From Bacillota bacterium (lineage in GTDB: Bacteria > Bacillota > Clostridia > Lachnospirales > Lachnospiraceae): a DNA stretch of 14,351 nt. The notes below the pieces were generated by a model, which was given only the letters and a program-made list of their open reading frames with translations, searched no databases and was not told the DNA's origin. Numbering within the stretch: position 1 is the stretch's first letter; each line of letters starts with the position of its first letter. Positions 1-10,200 of the stretch are shown here, piece by piece. A program made the position numbers and the translations under genes. Location of the stretch: the NCBI GenBank assembly GCA_022717655.1, contig JAIIAN010000068.1, positions 1 through 14,351 on the forward strand, given 5' to 3'.

Positions 1-665
1 CAACAGCATGCTGGTCGCACTCAACGCCTATTTTCGCTATCTGGGGTGGAAGGAGTGCAGGGTAAAAACCATCAAAGTACAGAAACAATTGTTCTTAAAT
101 AAGGAAAAAGAACTGACCCTGGGAGAATACCATAGACTTATTAACACCGCAAGAGAACAGGGCAGGGAACAGCTAGCATTAATTTATAGAAACCATCGGA
201 AGCTGCGGTATCCGTATCAGTGAGCTGGAGATGATTACAGCGGAGGCAGTCCAGACCGGAGTGGCAAAGGTAAGAGGTAAAGGAAAGACCCGTGAGGTCA
301 GTCTGGTAAAAAATCTGCGAAAAAAACTAAAGGCTTTTTGCAAAACTAAAGGAATTGAAAAAGGGGCAGTCTTCCGCTCAAGGAAAGGCAATCCACTGAA
401 CCGGAGTTATATCTGGAGAATCATGAAAGAATTAAGTAAAAAGGCGGGGGTTCACGCAGGAAAGGTATTTCCACATAACCTCCGCCATTGCTTTGCACGT
501 ATCTTCTGGAAAAAGAATAAAGATATCTGCTATCTGGCAGATATACTGGGACACAGCAATATCAATACAACAAGAATCTATACGGCAACGACAAGAGAAC
601 AACATGTGAGAAGACTGGAGAAGCTGGATTTGGTGGAGGTGTGGGAAGAAACAGACGGTGAATGA
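1..665 (+). pseudogene. Tyrosine recombinase/integrase, 5'-truncated by window edge and frameshifted
   Basis: This encodes the C-terminal part of a tyrosine site-specific recombinase, which cuts and rejoins DNA through a phosphotyrosine intermediate. The first piece is open from the window edge to a TGA at 221-223 and carries the end of the core-binding domain (…LNAYFRYLGW…) and the start of the catalytic domain. The second piece, in the next frame, runs to the TGA at 663-665. Removing one T from the TTT at 183-185 joins them into ALIIETIGSCGIRISELEMI, the expected first catalytic box. Catalytic residues are all present: Arg in GIRISEL (codon 213), Lys in GKGKTRE (285), HNLRH (His 474, Arg 483), His in LGHSN (552) and the nucleophile Tyr in RIYT (579). 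It lies next to paired inverted sites and a surface-protein gene, so a role as DNA invertase for that switch is the best inference. The true start is outside the window. A sequencing error or programmed +1 shift cannot be excluded. Confidence 0.88.
183..185 (+). other. Putative single-base frameshift site in the recombinase
   Basis: Upstream of this T triplet the protein reads in the frame starting at base 2. Downstream the conserved catalytic sequence reads one base later. Deleting one T restores continuous homology through the Arg box, so one inserted T explains the break. No other disabling change is visible in the visible part of the gene. Confidence 0.75.
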
Positions 666-716
666 AAAGGTGAAAGAGAATAGAGGAAAATAGATGGGAG
701 AAAAGGAGACGTGAAG

Positions 717-742
717 GTGCACAAAACGGATCTTTTGTATAC
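717..742. repeat. Recombinase-type site, copy 1 (left boundary of invertible segment)
   Basis: The left arm GTGCACAAA and right arm TTTGTATAC flank the 8-bp spacer ACGGATCT. The inverted symmetry extends outward: 710-725 and 734-749 match as 16-bp arms with three mismatches. Bases 720-742 are an exact reverse complement of 1049-1071 (23 bp), so this copy is inverted relative to copies 2 and 3. The arm-spacer-arm layout is typical of tyrosine recombinase core sites. It starts 51 bp after the recombinase stop codon. Confidence 0.8.
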
Positions 743-747
743 CCTCA

Positions 748-769
748 CGAATAAAAAATCTTCTATTCG
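748..769. other. Small stem-loop at the start of the minus-strand transcript
   Basis: CGAATA (748-753) and TATTCG (764-769) form a 6-bp stem around a 10-base loop. It coincides with the predicted transcription start (about 768) of the minus-strand promoter. It could stabilise the 5' end or serve as an operator, but it may be chance. Confidence 0.3.
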
Positions 770-774
770 ACATC

Positions 775-804
775 ATTTTATCAAAACAGACCACGTTTCG
801 TCAA
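775..804 (-). promoter_or_regulatory. Sigma-A-type promoter with extended -10, inside the invertible segment
   Basis: Read on the minus strand, the -35 is TTGACG (799-804, five of six consensus bases). An 18-bp spacer follows, then the -10 TAAAAT (775-780, five of six), preceded by TGA as an extended -10 (TGn). The predicted start is near 768, heading left through site copy 1 towards the 3' end of the recombinase. It points away from the giant gene in the sequenced orientation. After inversion of 743-1048 it would sit about 260 bp upstream of the ATG at 1276, pointing at it. It is the best promoter match seen in 666-1275. Confidence 0.65.
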
Positions 805-902
805 CAAAAGTATTGGCAGAAATTTCATTTTCTTGAAAGATTTACCGGGTTTTGGGCAATATTCAAAACAGGAATTTGAGATTTCTACTTTTTGTGGTAC
901 GC

Positions 903-937
903 AAAAAAGACACTGCGGCAAAAATTCCGGCGGTGTC
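903..937 (-). terminator. Rho-independent terminator inside the invertible segment
   Basis: On the minus strand GACACCGC pairs with GCAGTGTC (930-937 with 909-916, one G-U pair, further G-C pairs possible in the loop) and is followed at once by six T (complement of A 903-908). On the plus strand the T tract is missing, so it should act in one direction only. It lies upstream of the switch promoter in the same reading direction. In the inverted (ON) state it would therefore separate the promoter from recombinase read-through. Confidence 0.65.
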
Positions 938-1048
938 ACATTGCTTTTGGCAAAAAACTCAGGATTCGTTGTCTCAAATCTAAATCTTACATTCATCTGA
1001 TATTTTTTGGAATCCTGGAAAATCATGGGCGCAAACGCAGAGTCTCAA

Positions 1049-1074
1049 GTATACAAAAGATCCGTTTTGTGTAT
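1049..1074. repeat. Recombinase-type site, copy 2 (right boundary of invertible segment)
   Basis: The left arm GTATACAAA, spacer AGATCCGT and right arm TTTGTGTAT have the same layout as copy 1 in the opposite orientation. Bases 1049-1071 are the exact reverse complement of 720-742. An identical spacer in inverted orientation is what inversion by a tyrosine recombinase requires. Confidence 0.8.
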
Positions 1075-1089
1075 CCTCATGTCAGACTT

Positions 1090-1115
1090 GTATACAAAAG
1101 ATCCGATTTGTATAC
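1090..1115. repeat. Recombinase-type site, copy 3 (direct repeat of copy 2)
   Basis: This is the most symmetrical copy: arms GTATACAAA and TTTGTATAC are perfect inverted repeats around the spacer AGATCCGA. The central six bases GATCCG are the same in all three copies; the last spacer base differs from copy 2. It has the orientation of copy 2, 41 bp downstream. It could therefore serve as an alternative partner for copy 1 (a longer inversion) or recombine with copy 2 to delete 41 bp. Confidence 0.75.
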
Positions 1116-1120
1116 CTTCA

Positions 1121-1170
1121 GGACAGGTGGCAGCCGGGCTTATCTCTTCTTCATGCTCTGCCACCTGTCC
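1121..1170. other. Strong 13-bp stem-loop in the leader of the giant gene
   Basis: GGACAGGTGGCAG (1121-1133) pairs perfectly with CTGCCACCTGTCC (1158-1170) around a 24-base loop. Neither strand has a T tract after it, so it is not a standard intrinsic terminator. In the ON state it would lie in the 5' untranslated RNA, about 105 bases before the start codon. It may be an RNA-stability or protein-binding element, or a symmetric DNA-binding site. Confidence 0.6.
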
Positions 1171-1185
1171 AAATCCGTGAAAAAA

Positions 1186-1244
1186 CCTGCTAGTTGAAGC
1201 TGCATTTGCGTAAATTTTGGTGCGAATGCTACGGAAAGAGCAGG
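1186..1244 (+). other. Nested stem-loop in the leader just before the giant gene's RBS
   Basis: An outer pairing CCTGCT (1186-1191) with AGCAGG (1239-1244) encloses a 9-bp inner stem, GCATTTGCG (1202-1210) with TGCGAATGC (1221-1229), which uses two G-U pairs. No riboswitch class was recognised. The structure ends about 20 bases before the ribosome binding site and could affect translation. The 6-bp outer stem may be chance. Confidence 0.35.
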
Positions 1245-1275
1245 AAAAAATATAGTTAGGGAAGGGAGACCAAAG

Positions 1276-4200
1276 ATGAACCAACAAAAGCAAAAGAATC
1301 AAAACAATCGAAAGTTTTTGTATCTGCTGGCAGGAATGCTGTTGCTGATAGGTGCCATAGGTGTGGTATCGGCAAAGCAGACCGCTTCCATCTATGATGC
1401 ACCGGATCTGCATCTGGTACAGGGAAGCGAGAAATATGACCTGGAAGAAGGCATTACTTACGACAGCGGCAAGTACGAACTGGCGGTAAAAGATATGGGG
1501 GACTTCGATATCCAGACAATTGGAAAATATGAAGTCAGTTATACTCTGACCCCAAAAGGGGAAGCCGTAGATAAAAAGGACGGCAAAGATGAGAAGGCAC
1601 AAAGTACAGAGGAAGAAAGTGCAGAACAAAGCACAGAAAAAAGTACTGTACAAAGTGCAGAGGAAGATAATGCAAAGCAGACCGTAGAAGATAGCAAAGC
1701 TGTATCAGAGAATAAGGACAAAGCGGCAACGCAGGCAGATGATAAAACAACGGTGGAAGAATCGGCAGATGAAACTTCCGATACAAATACAAAAGAGACC
1801 AAGTCCGACACAAAAGAAGCTGAATCAGACAGCGATGAAGAAACAATTCTCTTTAAGAGAACGGTATTTGTAGAAGGAAAAGACGGACAGAAAGATTACA
1901 TCTATGCACCGGAGCTGGAAGTGCAGGCAGGAAGTACGGATTACGACCTTCTGGCAGATGTGGAAGTCCGAAACCTGGCAGATGACTCTGTAGTGGAAGA
2001 GGCAGAAGTGACGGTAGAAGATATGTCCGAACTTGAAGAAAATGCCATGACAGAGGAAGAACAGGCAGAAGCCAAGGATGGACAGAACGCAGAAGAACAG
2101 GAAGGCAGCATGCCACCATTAAAAGAAGGCGAGTATAAGGTAACACTCTCTGCTGTCGGTGAAGATGATGAGACGATTACGGTAGAGAGAACTATTGTGG
2201 TACTCAGTGAGGAAGATACAGGTACAGTATACTTTGAATCATTGGCTGGAGATAAAGGATGGATAAATTCGATTACTTCAGGAGTAATCAAACAAGGAAC
2301 TAGTGGACTTACATTTTGGTATCATGAATTTAATGAAAAAAGGATAGCGGGACCCTATGAGGGAGGAAGTCAAAAATTCCAGGGATTATATGGCAAGGTG
2401 CCAGCATGGTATTACATAACAGAAACCGACATTGCGGATACACTTGCGGGGCGTGCAGGCTATTACCGTAAAATGCAAAGGTATGAGGCAAAGAATTATC
2501 CTGGTTATGAACCCTGGCCTGGAGTAGATAAAAACTTGGAAGAAAGGAAAGGTGATTGGAGCAATTTCTTGCCAGACGGTGTTAGAACGGGAAAAGCGTT
2601 AAAAGATGGTGGAGAGCCTGATGTAAAGTTCACGCTGAAAAAGGATGCAACACAAAAACTTACATTTGGTGATTTGGACAATTATATTACGAATCGTGAT
2701 GGTTCGTCATTGGTTATAGATGGAGAAAAAAATACACATACATTTGATATTAGATATTCTACTGTAGGTATATCAATGGATAATGCAAGGTTTCCTTTTC
2801 CAGTAGATCAGGTTGAGATAAAGAATGTAAACTTTGAATTAAGTAATACGACAAGACATTCAGGCTTGAGTTCTAATAAGTGGTTACGATTAAAAGGACT
2901 TACAATAAATGAGAAAAATCGTGACTGGGGGAAAATAATAGATGTTACTGCCCCGTCAATAGAACTCATTTTGGATAATCCGAAAAACCCAATATATACA
3001 ATAAATAGTACAGGTAATTATAATAGGTATGATGAGTTGCTTGTAAAGGCAGGAAGTGAGGATGCGGAAAATCCGGTATCTATATCACATATTAATGATT
3101 ATAATAATACATTCCACACAGTAATAGATACCAGTGAAGGTGGAAATCTTACATTTTCCATATTTAATGTAAAGAGAAGCGTGAATGGAAACAGTGAAGT
3201 TGTATTGCAGGGTGATGGAAAAATAATATTTGACAACCGACTGAATTCTGACTGGAATAGTGGAGAAGATAGTGAGAATGCTTCGCAAAAGAGCACCTAT
3301 AATCTGGATGTTATTCCAGCACTTCGGGGTTCTGTTGTAACATTAAAGAATAACATTACAATTGCAAAAACCCATCTGATCAGAGAATATAATACAAAAG
3401 GATTGAATGACAGGAAGACTACATTTGCACTTTCTTTGGATCAGAAGTTGAATTCGAATGGATATAAGATCACATTTGAAGGAAATAAATACGATTTGGA
3501 TACTGATAATGAGACGGTGGTAGGAAATACGGAAGCATTGGATGGGGAATTCGGAGTATCACCACGTACAAATCTCGATCCAACGGATTATGCCCTGTCC
3601 TTGACAGAAAAAGATGGCAAATATTACTACCTTACCTTAGCGGATAATGCAAAGCGTGTCGTCGTAACCTCCTCCGACCACCAGCCAATCCAGGTATCCC
3701 CGGCAGTCGATGGTACAGAATACTTTGCAGACTACAAAACCGCACTCGAAGCCATCCGTGATAAGGGTGAGCCAGATGCAGATTACATCATCACAAATGA
3801 CCAGGACGTGGACTTTGGTTATGGAGATACCAACAACGAGACCGCAACAGCCCTTGCATCTATTACAGACGCACATGCAAAATCTCTTACCTTCAAGAGT
3901 GCCACGAGAAAAGCAGACATAGATGGAAATGTTGCACAGGGTAATTACGGAGAGCACTATCTTGTGAGAATGAGAACCCGCAAGATTGTCCTGAATCCTA
4001 GCGTACCAGTCACCTTTGAAGACATGGTTATGAAATATGACCAGGGAACACAGGCAGAGGTAAAAGCGACCGCAGATGACGGAACAGTTACCTATTATGA
4101 TGACCTGGTATTCGATGCCAACGGTTCCAATCTTACCTTTGCCGGAACGACTTCATTCTGGAAAGACAACGGAGTGGATGAGAAGCAGATGTATCCGACC

Positions 4201-7200
4201 GTCTATGGTGCAGGAAGTGGATTTGCAAAAGACTTAAACGTCACAGAAGGGAACGCAGCCAATGCTAAAATCACAGTAGCAGAAGGTGGTTCCGTTGTGG
4301 TAGGAAATATCTACAACTACAGCACCCTGACGAATAATGGCTCCCTGGAAGTAACAGGTGAGATTGATGCACAGAAAGACGGCAATGCCTATAAAGGAGA
4401 GACTATCCTTGGCGGAGCAGATTCCGAACTGATTCTGTCGAATGCGGAAGGCAAAAAGAGCATGGGTTCCTTAAAGGTAGCAGAAGATGCAACAGCAAAA
4501 CCGAAACTGAAACTTGCCCGTGTGGCAGAAGTAGAAGGCAAAGATGCCTCCAACCAGAACAACCCATATATCCTGAACCTTACAGATGAGAATCCATTAA
4601 AGGTTTTAAAGGACGGCGTACAGTTAATCGAGGTCAGCTATTGCAGTGGAGAAGGAACACACAATGATGTCATCTTTAACCTGCCAAATGTAGCAGACCG
4701 AAGAAATGTCACAGTAGAACCATTATACAGTGGATTCAGTCTGGGACTGTTTCCGGAGAAAGATAAGAAATTTATCTGCCTCAAGGAAACAAAAATATTA
4801 GTGATTGATGACAACACACAGGATAAGCACAGAGAGACCGGTCTTGGGGAAGCGATTCTGGAAATTTCAAAGTTAAACAGTAAAACCCCGGATCACACCT
4901 ATACGATATCCTTTACCAAGAATGACTATAAGGTGGTAGATTTTGACCGAGAGGTACTTGAGTATGTACTTGGAACCAAATCTGGTACTTACACCTATCA
5001 GGACATTGACTATCCAGATCTTGCAAAAGTAGCAGAGATTGGAAAACTCACCTGGTGTGGAACCTTTACAGAGACCGGTGCAAATGCGGATACCTACGGA
5101 ACCGTAACTTCCACAGAAGATCTCGTATTCTTTGGAAAAGAAACCGTCATCCGTGATATTAACTGGAGTATCTCAAATGGAAAGGGGATGTATGCAAACG
5201 GGGAACCGCTTGTATTTGACGGAAACGTAACCTTTGCGGATGGTACAGTGACACCAATCAGTGGCTCTGACCCGGCAGGAAACAAAGCAGCCGCGGAGAT
5301 TAAAGTTCAGAAGAGCATGACGGCAGGCAGCTTTGTAACCTTCAAAGACCTTACAGTTGGAGAGGGTGGAACAACACAGACCGTGCTGACTCTTACTGGA
5401 AAGATTCAAGCAACACCGGCTACAAAGAGCAAAAAAGCAAAGAATACAAACGCAGTGCAGAAACTGCTCCAGTTCTTCAGTGGAAATGATGAGGATACGG
5501 ATGATAAGGCGGATGCACAGGCACAGAGCAGCACAGGAACTGTATCTTTGAAGAATGCACATTTGAAGCTGACCGGATTGGAAAGCAGTTCTTTCACATC
5601 CTTAGTTGCAGATAATAACAACAACCAGCTGACCATTCCAAAAGATGATACAACCAAAAAGACCTATCCGATTCAGCTTTCTGAAAAAACAGAGCTTGCA
5701 GATGCAACCAAAAAGATTCAGGTGAATACTGCGACAACAGCCACAGAAGGAGATAAGGTAGTTGTCTATGCGGACAAAGCAAATGCAGATGCAGCGCAGT
5801 ATCAAAATGCAAGTTTCAAAGTCGTTCAGGAAGAGAACATCCTGTTTTTGAAAAATGACGCAAAGCCAATCATGAAGATTGAGCTTTATGAAAAAGACAA
5901 AACAGACAAAGACTTTGTAAAAAAAGCTGCCTACGAGACTTACACAGATGCATTTCGAGCAGTCGGAGAGGGAGACAGCAACAAAGATTACAAGTTTGTA
6001 AACCTGGTACAGACCGAGTTTAGATCGGAAGATGCACAGACGCTTCTCGAAGAAAGAAAAGCAAACAGCTTTACATTTGAAGGTGGAGCGTATAATGCAG
6101 CTTATGGTGGAGAAAACCGTGACGGTTATTACATGGTCATCATGAAGATGAATAACATTACCCTGCCGTCAAACTACGAAGTAATCTGGAACCAGACGGT
6201 TTACCATGATGGAGCATCTGAGTCAAACCGCTTTGAGTTCTATAATAACGGTGGAACCTTAACCTTTGGGGAGAGATTCAGCTCCCGTGAAAGAGGAAAT
6301 GCAACTTATGACTTTATCGTATATGGTGGTGCTGCATCCGGAGAATGTAATAAAAATGTCACAATCAATATTTTTGCCGGTCAGTTCTATGAGATCTACG
6401 GTGGCAACAAAGAAGGAAAGCACACAGGAGATGTGAAGATCAATCTTTCTGTACCAACGGAGAAGGCAAAAGACAGAAGCTATCTGCATATCTACCGTCT
6501 GGATGGTGCAAGTGCAGATAATGGCACAAACGACACCACAAGCAATCGTCAGGTGCTGGACGATATGATTGCTGCTTATAAGGCAGGAAGAACAGAAGTG
6601 AATGGACAATGGACATTCCCGGAGATTGAAAGAGATAATTCGAATGCGACTGTTGAGATCACTATCACGAATGAGGTGGATACAGCAAAGTATAATACCA
6701 TGGATGACCTGACCAAACGGAATTATTCCATTCAGGTCAATAACCTCTTCAACTACGACACATTTACAGTAGAACAGGGTATGTTCTACCAGCCGGATGA
6801 AAGAGACGGTGATTATAATGTCAACACAATCTCTTCGCTGGTGAAAGGCTATAAAGGAAAAACTGTCATTGCAGATGGTGCAGAAATTTTCTTCTTGCAG
6901 AATTTGGGTTACAGAAGACTCGGAAGCCTTGTCGGAAAAGAAAGCAAAGTCAGCACAACAACAGCGAGACTGTATTATGTTTTACAGGGGGTGTTTGCTG
7001 GAAAGGGATATGACAGTAAAGAAAACCCATGGGCGATCTGTCTGTCAGATAAGGATCCATTTGGATTGGAAAGCTTCAATGGACACAGAGTCAGTGTGGC
7101 GTCGTATGGAGGAGAGCATCAGAATGATGTTGTATTCAATCTGACAGGTCTTGAGACAGGTACAGAGAGCCACTATACGTCCACAAAAACATTAGAGAGT

Positions 7201-10200
7201 ACCTTTGAGAACTTTAGATTGTATCCGGATGCAGATGATACAACCATTCGTCTGGATAATTCTACCGTGATGCTGATTGACGGTAATGGCAACCGAAGTC
7301 GTTATGAGAATATTGCAGCGGCAATCGTTGCGATCTCGGAAAGAGAGACAAAGGATGCCGACGGCAATTATCCAAAAGGAGAATACACGATCGCATTCTA
7401 TAAAGGTGGAGACTATACTACAAGCGAAAACGATCTGCTTGCGATGAAACTCGCAGCGGGCAAGGGCGGTCCGGATGAGAAATTCACTTACCAGGGTGTA
7501 GAATATGACCTGTCAAATGTAAGTCAGGCATCTAAGATTACATGGAATGGACATATGAACTCTGCCGGCGCGCGTGCAAGAGACTGGTCCGTCCTCCATC
7601 CGACCGGAGAATTGAACTTCTTCGGAACCAATACGGAGATTGCAGGTTTGCAGCTGAACTATGATAAATACACAAGTGGTGAATCGCAGTCCAAAGATAT
7701 CTACGCAAACGGAAGTAGCCTGATTTTTGCAGATTACTCCCATGTGCCGGGAACTGAATATCCGAACCTGTATGGCGGTTCCAAAGACAAGACCAAAAAA
7801 GGCGGGGACATCACCATCTTAAGCCGTGGGGACTGGATGAGGTTAAATGATGTCAGGGATTTCAAAACACTGACACTCGGAGAAAACACGAATGGCAGAC
7901 CATATGTAACGATTTACGGAAAACTCGACAGTAATCAGACCGGTGTCACTGCAAACAGAACAGGAAAGCTGGTCCTGCATAATGCGGAGATTAGATTCTA
8001 TGGAGATGCAGAAGGACATATCGGAAACGTGGAAGCAGATAAGAACACGAATACGATTAATATCCATAAGACGGCAGATGGTACAAAAACATTATATGTA
8101 GATAATGGCTTGAAGCTTGCGGATGCAGAGCAGAAAATTACTCTGACAATGAACGGAGTAGCTGCGTCAAGAAAGGATATCCTTGTTCAGCTCAAGGATG
8201 AAATAGCAGAAGAACAGGTGAAACTGGTGAAGAGCGGATGTGCTGGATATGATTCTATAAAGGCAACAAAAGATAAGAAAGCATTAATTCTTGAAAATAT
8301 GTCTGCAATGAGATGGAAATATACCTCACAGTCGGGATTGGATGGATACTTTAGGGAATTTAATGGGTTGAGTGAAACTTCGTTGGCAGCTGAAGTCGGT
8401 GGAAAAAGTCCTTCCACCAAGGGAGACTGGTCACGATTCCAGAAGAAGGGGAAGACAAGCGGACTTGTTGAGATTGGCGAGGATGGAAGCCTGAAATGGA
8501 TTGATGAGCCGGAGGTGAGTGCACAGGTCATTACCGGTTCCCAACCAAGTGAGTATTATTGGTCTTTTGGAACACTGCTTGGTGAATTTAATCCTTTAAT
8601 CTCGTCGGTTGATAATGCAGATACATCATCTTCGATAGAGCTGGATTTTGGAAATGATGGAACAGCCGGATCTGGTTCGATCTTTAAATGGGTGGACGGA
8701 TATCCACTTATTATGGATAATATGCAGTTATCCATCAAAGGATTTCGAATTGGTGACGAAAACCAGTGGAATGGACATGAAGCAACTATCAAAGGAATCT
8801 CCTTAATGGGAAATCAGGTGCTGCGTCTGGATTCTGCTTATGGTAATGGTTATGGCTGGATAGTTAATAGCTGGGGTAACAAGCTGGAATATGGACCAAA
8901 TGCAATTGGTGTGTATTCCGGATGGAGTAACGGGTATCCAGAATCACCGGATGCCATTGTACAGGTAAGACTTGCAGATAATATTACAATGAACCCGGCA
9001 TATCAGTTAGGCTGGAAGGTAGGAAGTGTTATGATTCAGTCAGGTAAAGCAATACCGGATAATGAAATCAGTATTATAAACTTCCTGAAGACGGCACAGA
9101 TTGATCTAAAAGAGAATAACACTGTAAAATTTGCCGGCATATATGGTATGGATGTAAAGGATACACTGGTAGAATTTCTTGGCACTGGAAAAGTTTATAT
9201 GACCAATCTGGTGCAGACAAGAGGTAACTATGGTATTACGGAAGCAACAGATAAAATTTCTGCGAATACGGTTCTTTTAAGAGGCGGAGATGTCACAGTT
9301 GCAAAAGGAAGGACAGATATGGATTCCGATGCGATTTATGTCAAGAAAGAACTGACTATGAATGGCTTTAAATTCAAGGGAATGCGTGTGGAAGGAACAC
9401 AGACAGGAACAAAAGAAGCAGCGTTGAGAGAAAATGAAGTGTTTGCAAAAGCAGAGAGCACATCATTGGATGCAACAGATTTTGTATTAGAGAATCCAGC
9501 AGATGGAGATTCCGGACTTTACTTTACAAGTAAAGATGAGGGAAAAACCATTTATGTAAAGAAATTTACAAAACCAGACAGTACAGAAGCATTGGACAAA
9601 CCAATCGAAGTAGATCATCCAGATGGTACAAAGCATTATTACGCAACATACGAGTCAGCGCTTACAACGGATGAGATGGCAAATGCAATAGAAGGAACCT
9701 ATACCATCCGAAACCTGGTGGAAAGAGAATTCACAGATTTAGATGCAGAAGCACTGAAAACGTTCTCAAGTAAAAATGTCAGTCTGGTCTTCGAATCAGG
9801 AACAAGAACAGACAAAGACGGAGCGGCAGGAACCCTTTATCGTGTCCGTATGAGAGTGCAGAACCTGGAACTCCCGGCAGGCGTGGATGTGACTTTCCAG
9901 AACATCGTAATGAAATATGATGAGGGAACACAGACAGAAGCGAAAGACAAAAACGGCAAGATCACAAGTTATGATATGACATTTGCAGGAAACGGCGGAA
10001 CACTGGCATTTGGAGAAGGAGTTGTATTCCTCAAACATAACGATGAAGTCATGACTCCAACCATTTACGGTGGATCTACAACAAAAGACTTAAATCAGGA
10101 TTCAAGCGTGCTGATTAAAGCAAACTGTGAAGCAAAATTTGCAGCAGTATACGGAGCCGGAACAAAAGCGCAGACCGGTAAGGCAAGCGTAGCTATCTAC

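Larger units (their letters stand above)
743..1048. other. Predicted invertible DNA segment (promoter switch), shown in OFF orientation
   Basis: These 306 bases lie between a perfect 23-bp inverted repeat (720-742 and 1049-1071), next to a tyrosine recombinase gene and upstream of a very large surface-protein gene. The segment has no convincing gene. It contains a strong promoter and an intrinsic terminator, both on the minus strand. Recombination between the two inverted sites would map position x to 1791-x. The promoter would then move to about 987-1016 on the plus strand and face the gene at 1276. As sequenced, the plus strand shows only weak promoter-like hexamers, hence the OFF assignment. 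This is the layout of known invertible-promoter phase switches; it is inferred from sequence only. Confidence 0.75.

Noticed and set aside
717..836. Small open reading frame GTG 717 to TGA 836 (39 codons) with GGAG at 705-708 at good spacing
   Set aside because: It starts inside recombinase site copy 1 and crosses into the invertible segment. The good RBS is suggestive, and inversion would shorten it to about ten codons, but no family is recognisable and the site sequence itself explains the reading frame.
717..1115. Repeats as attL/attR ends of an integrated element
   Set aside because: The outer pair is in inverted, not direct, orientation, and only about 300 bp lie between, which fits inversion and not integration.
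1088..1116. TTGTAT-17-TATACC inside site copy 3 as a constitutive promoter for the giant gene
   Set aside because: Hexamers are weak and fully explained by the palindromic site. It remains a possible source of low expression in the OFF state.
1121..1170. Leader stem-loop as an intrinsic terminator
   Set aside because: Strong stem, but no T tract follows it on either strand.
892..1197. 101-codon plus-strand open frame in the invertible segment and leader
   Set aside because: No ribosome binding site, no recognisable protein, and it consists of recombinase sites and hairpins translated by chance.
1045..1653. 202-codon minus-strand open frame across the leader and the start of the giant gene
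   Set aside because: It overlaps the clear signal peptide and RBS of the giant gene, is Cys/Phe/Leu-rich as expected of antisense shadow, and ends in the repeat site.
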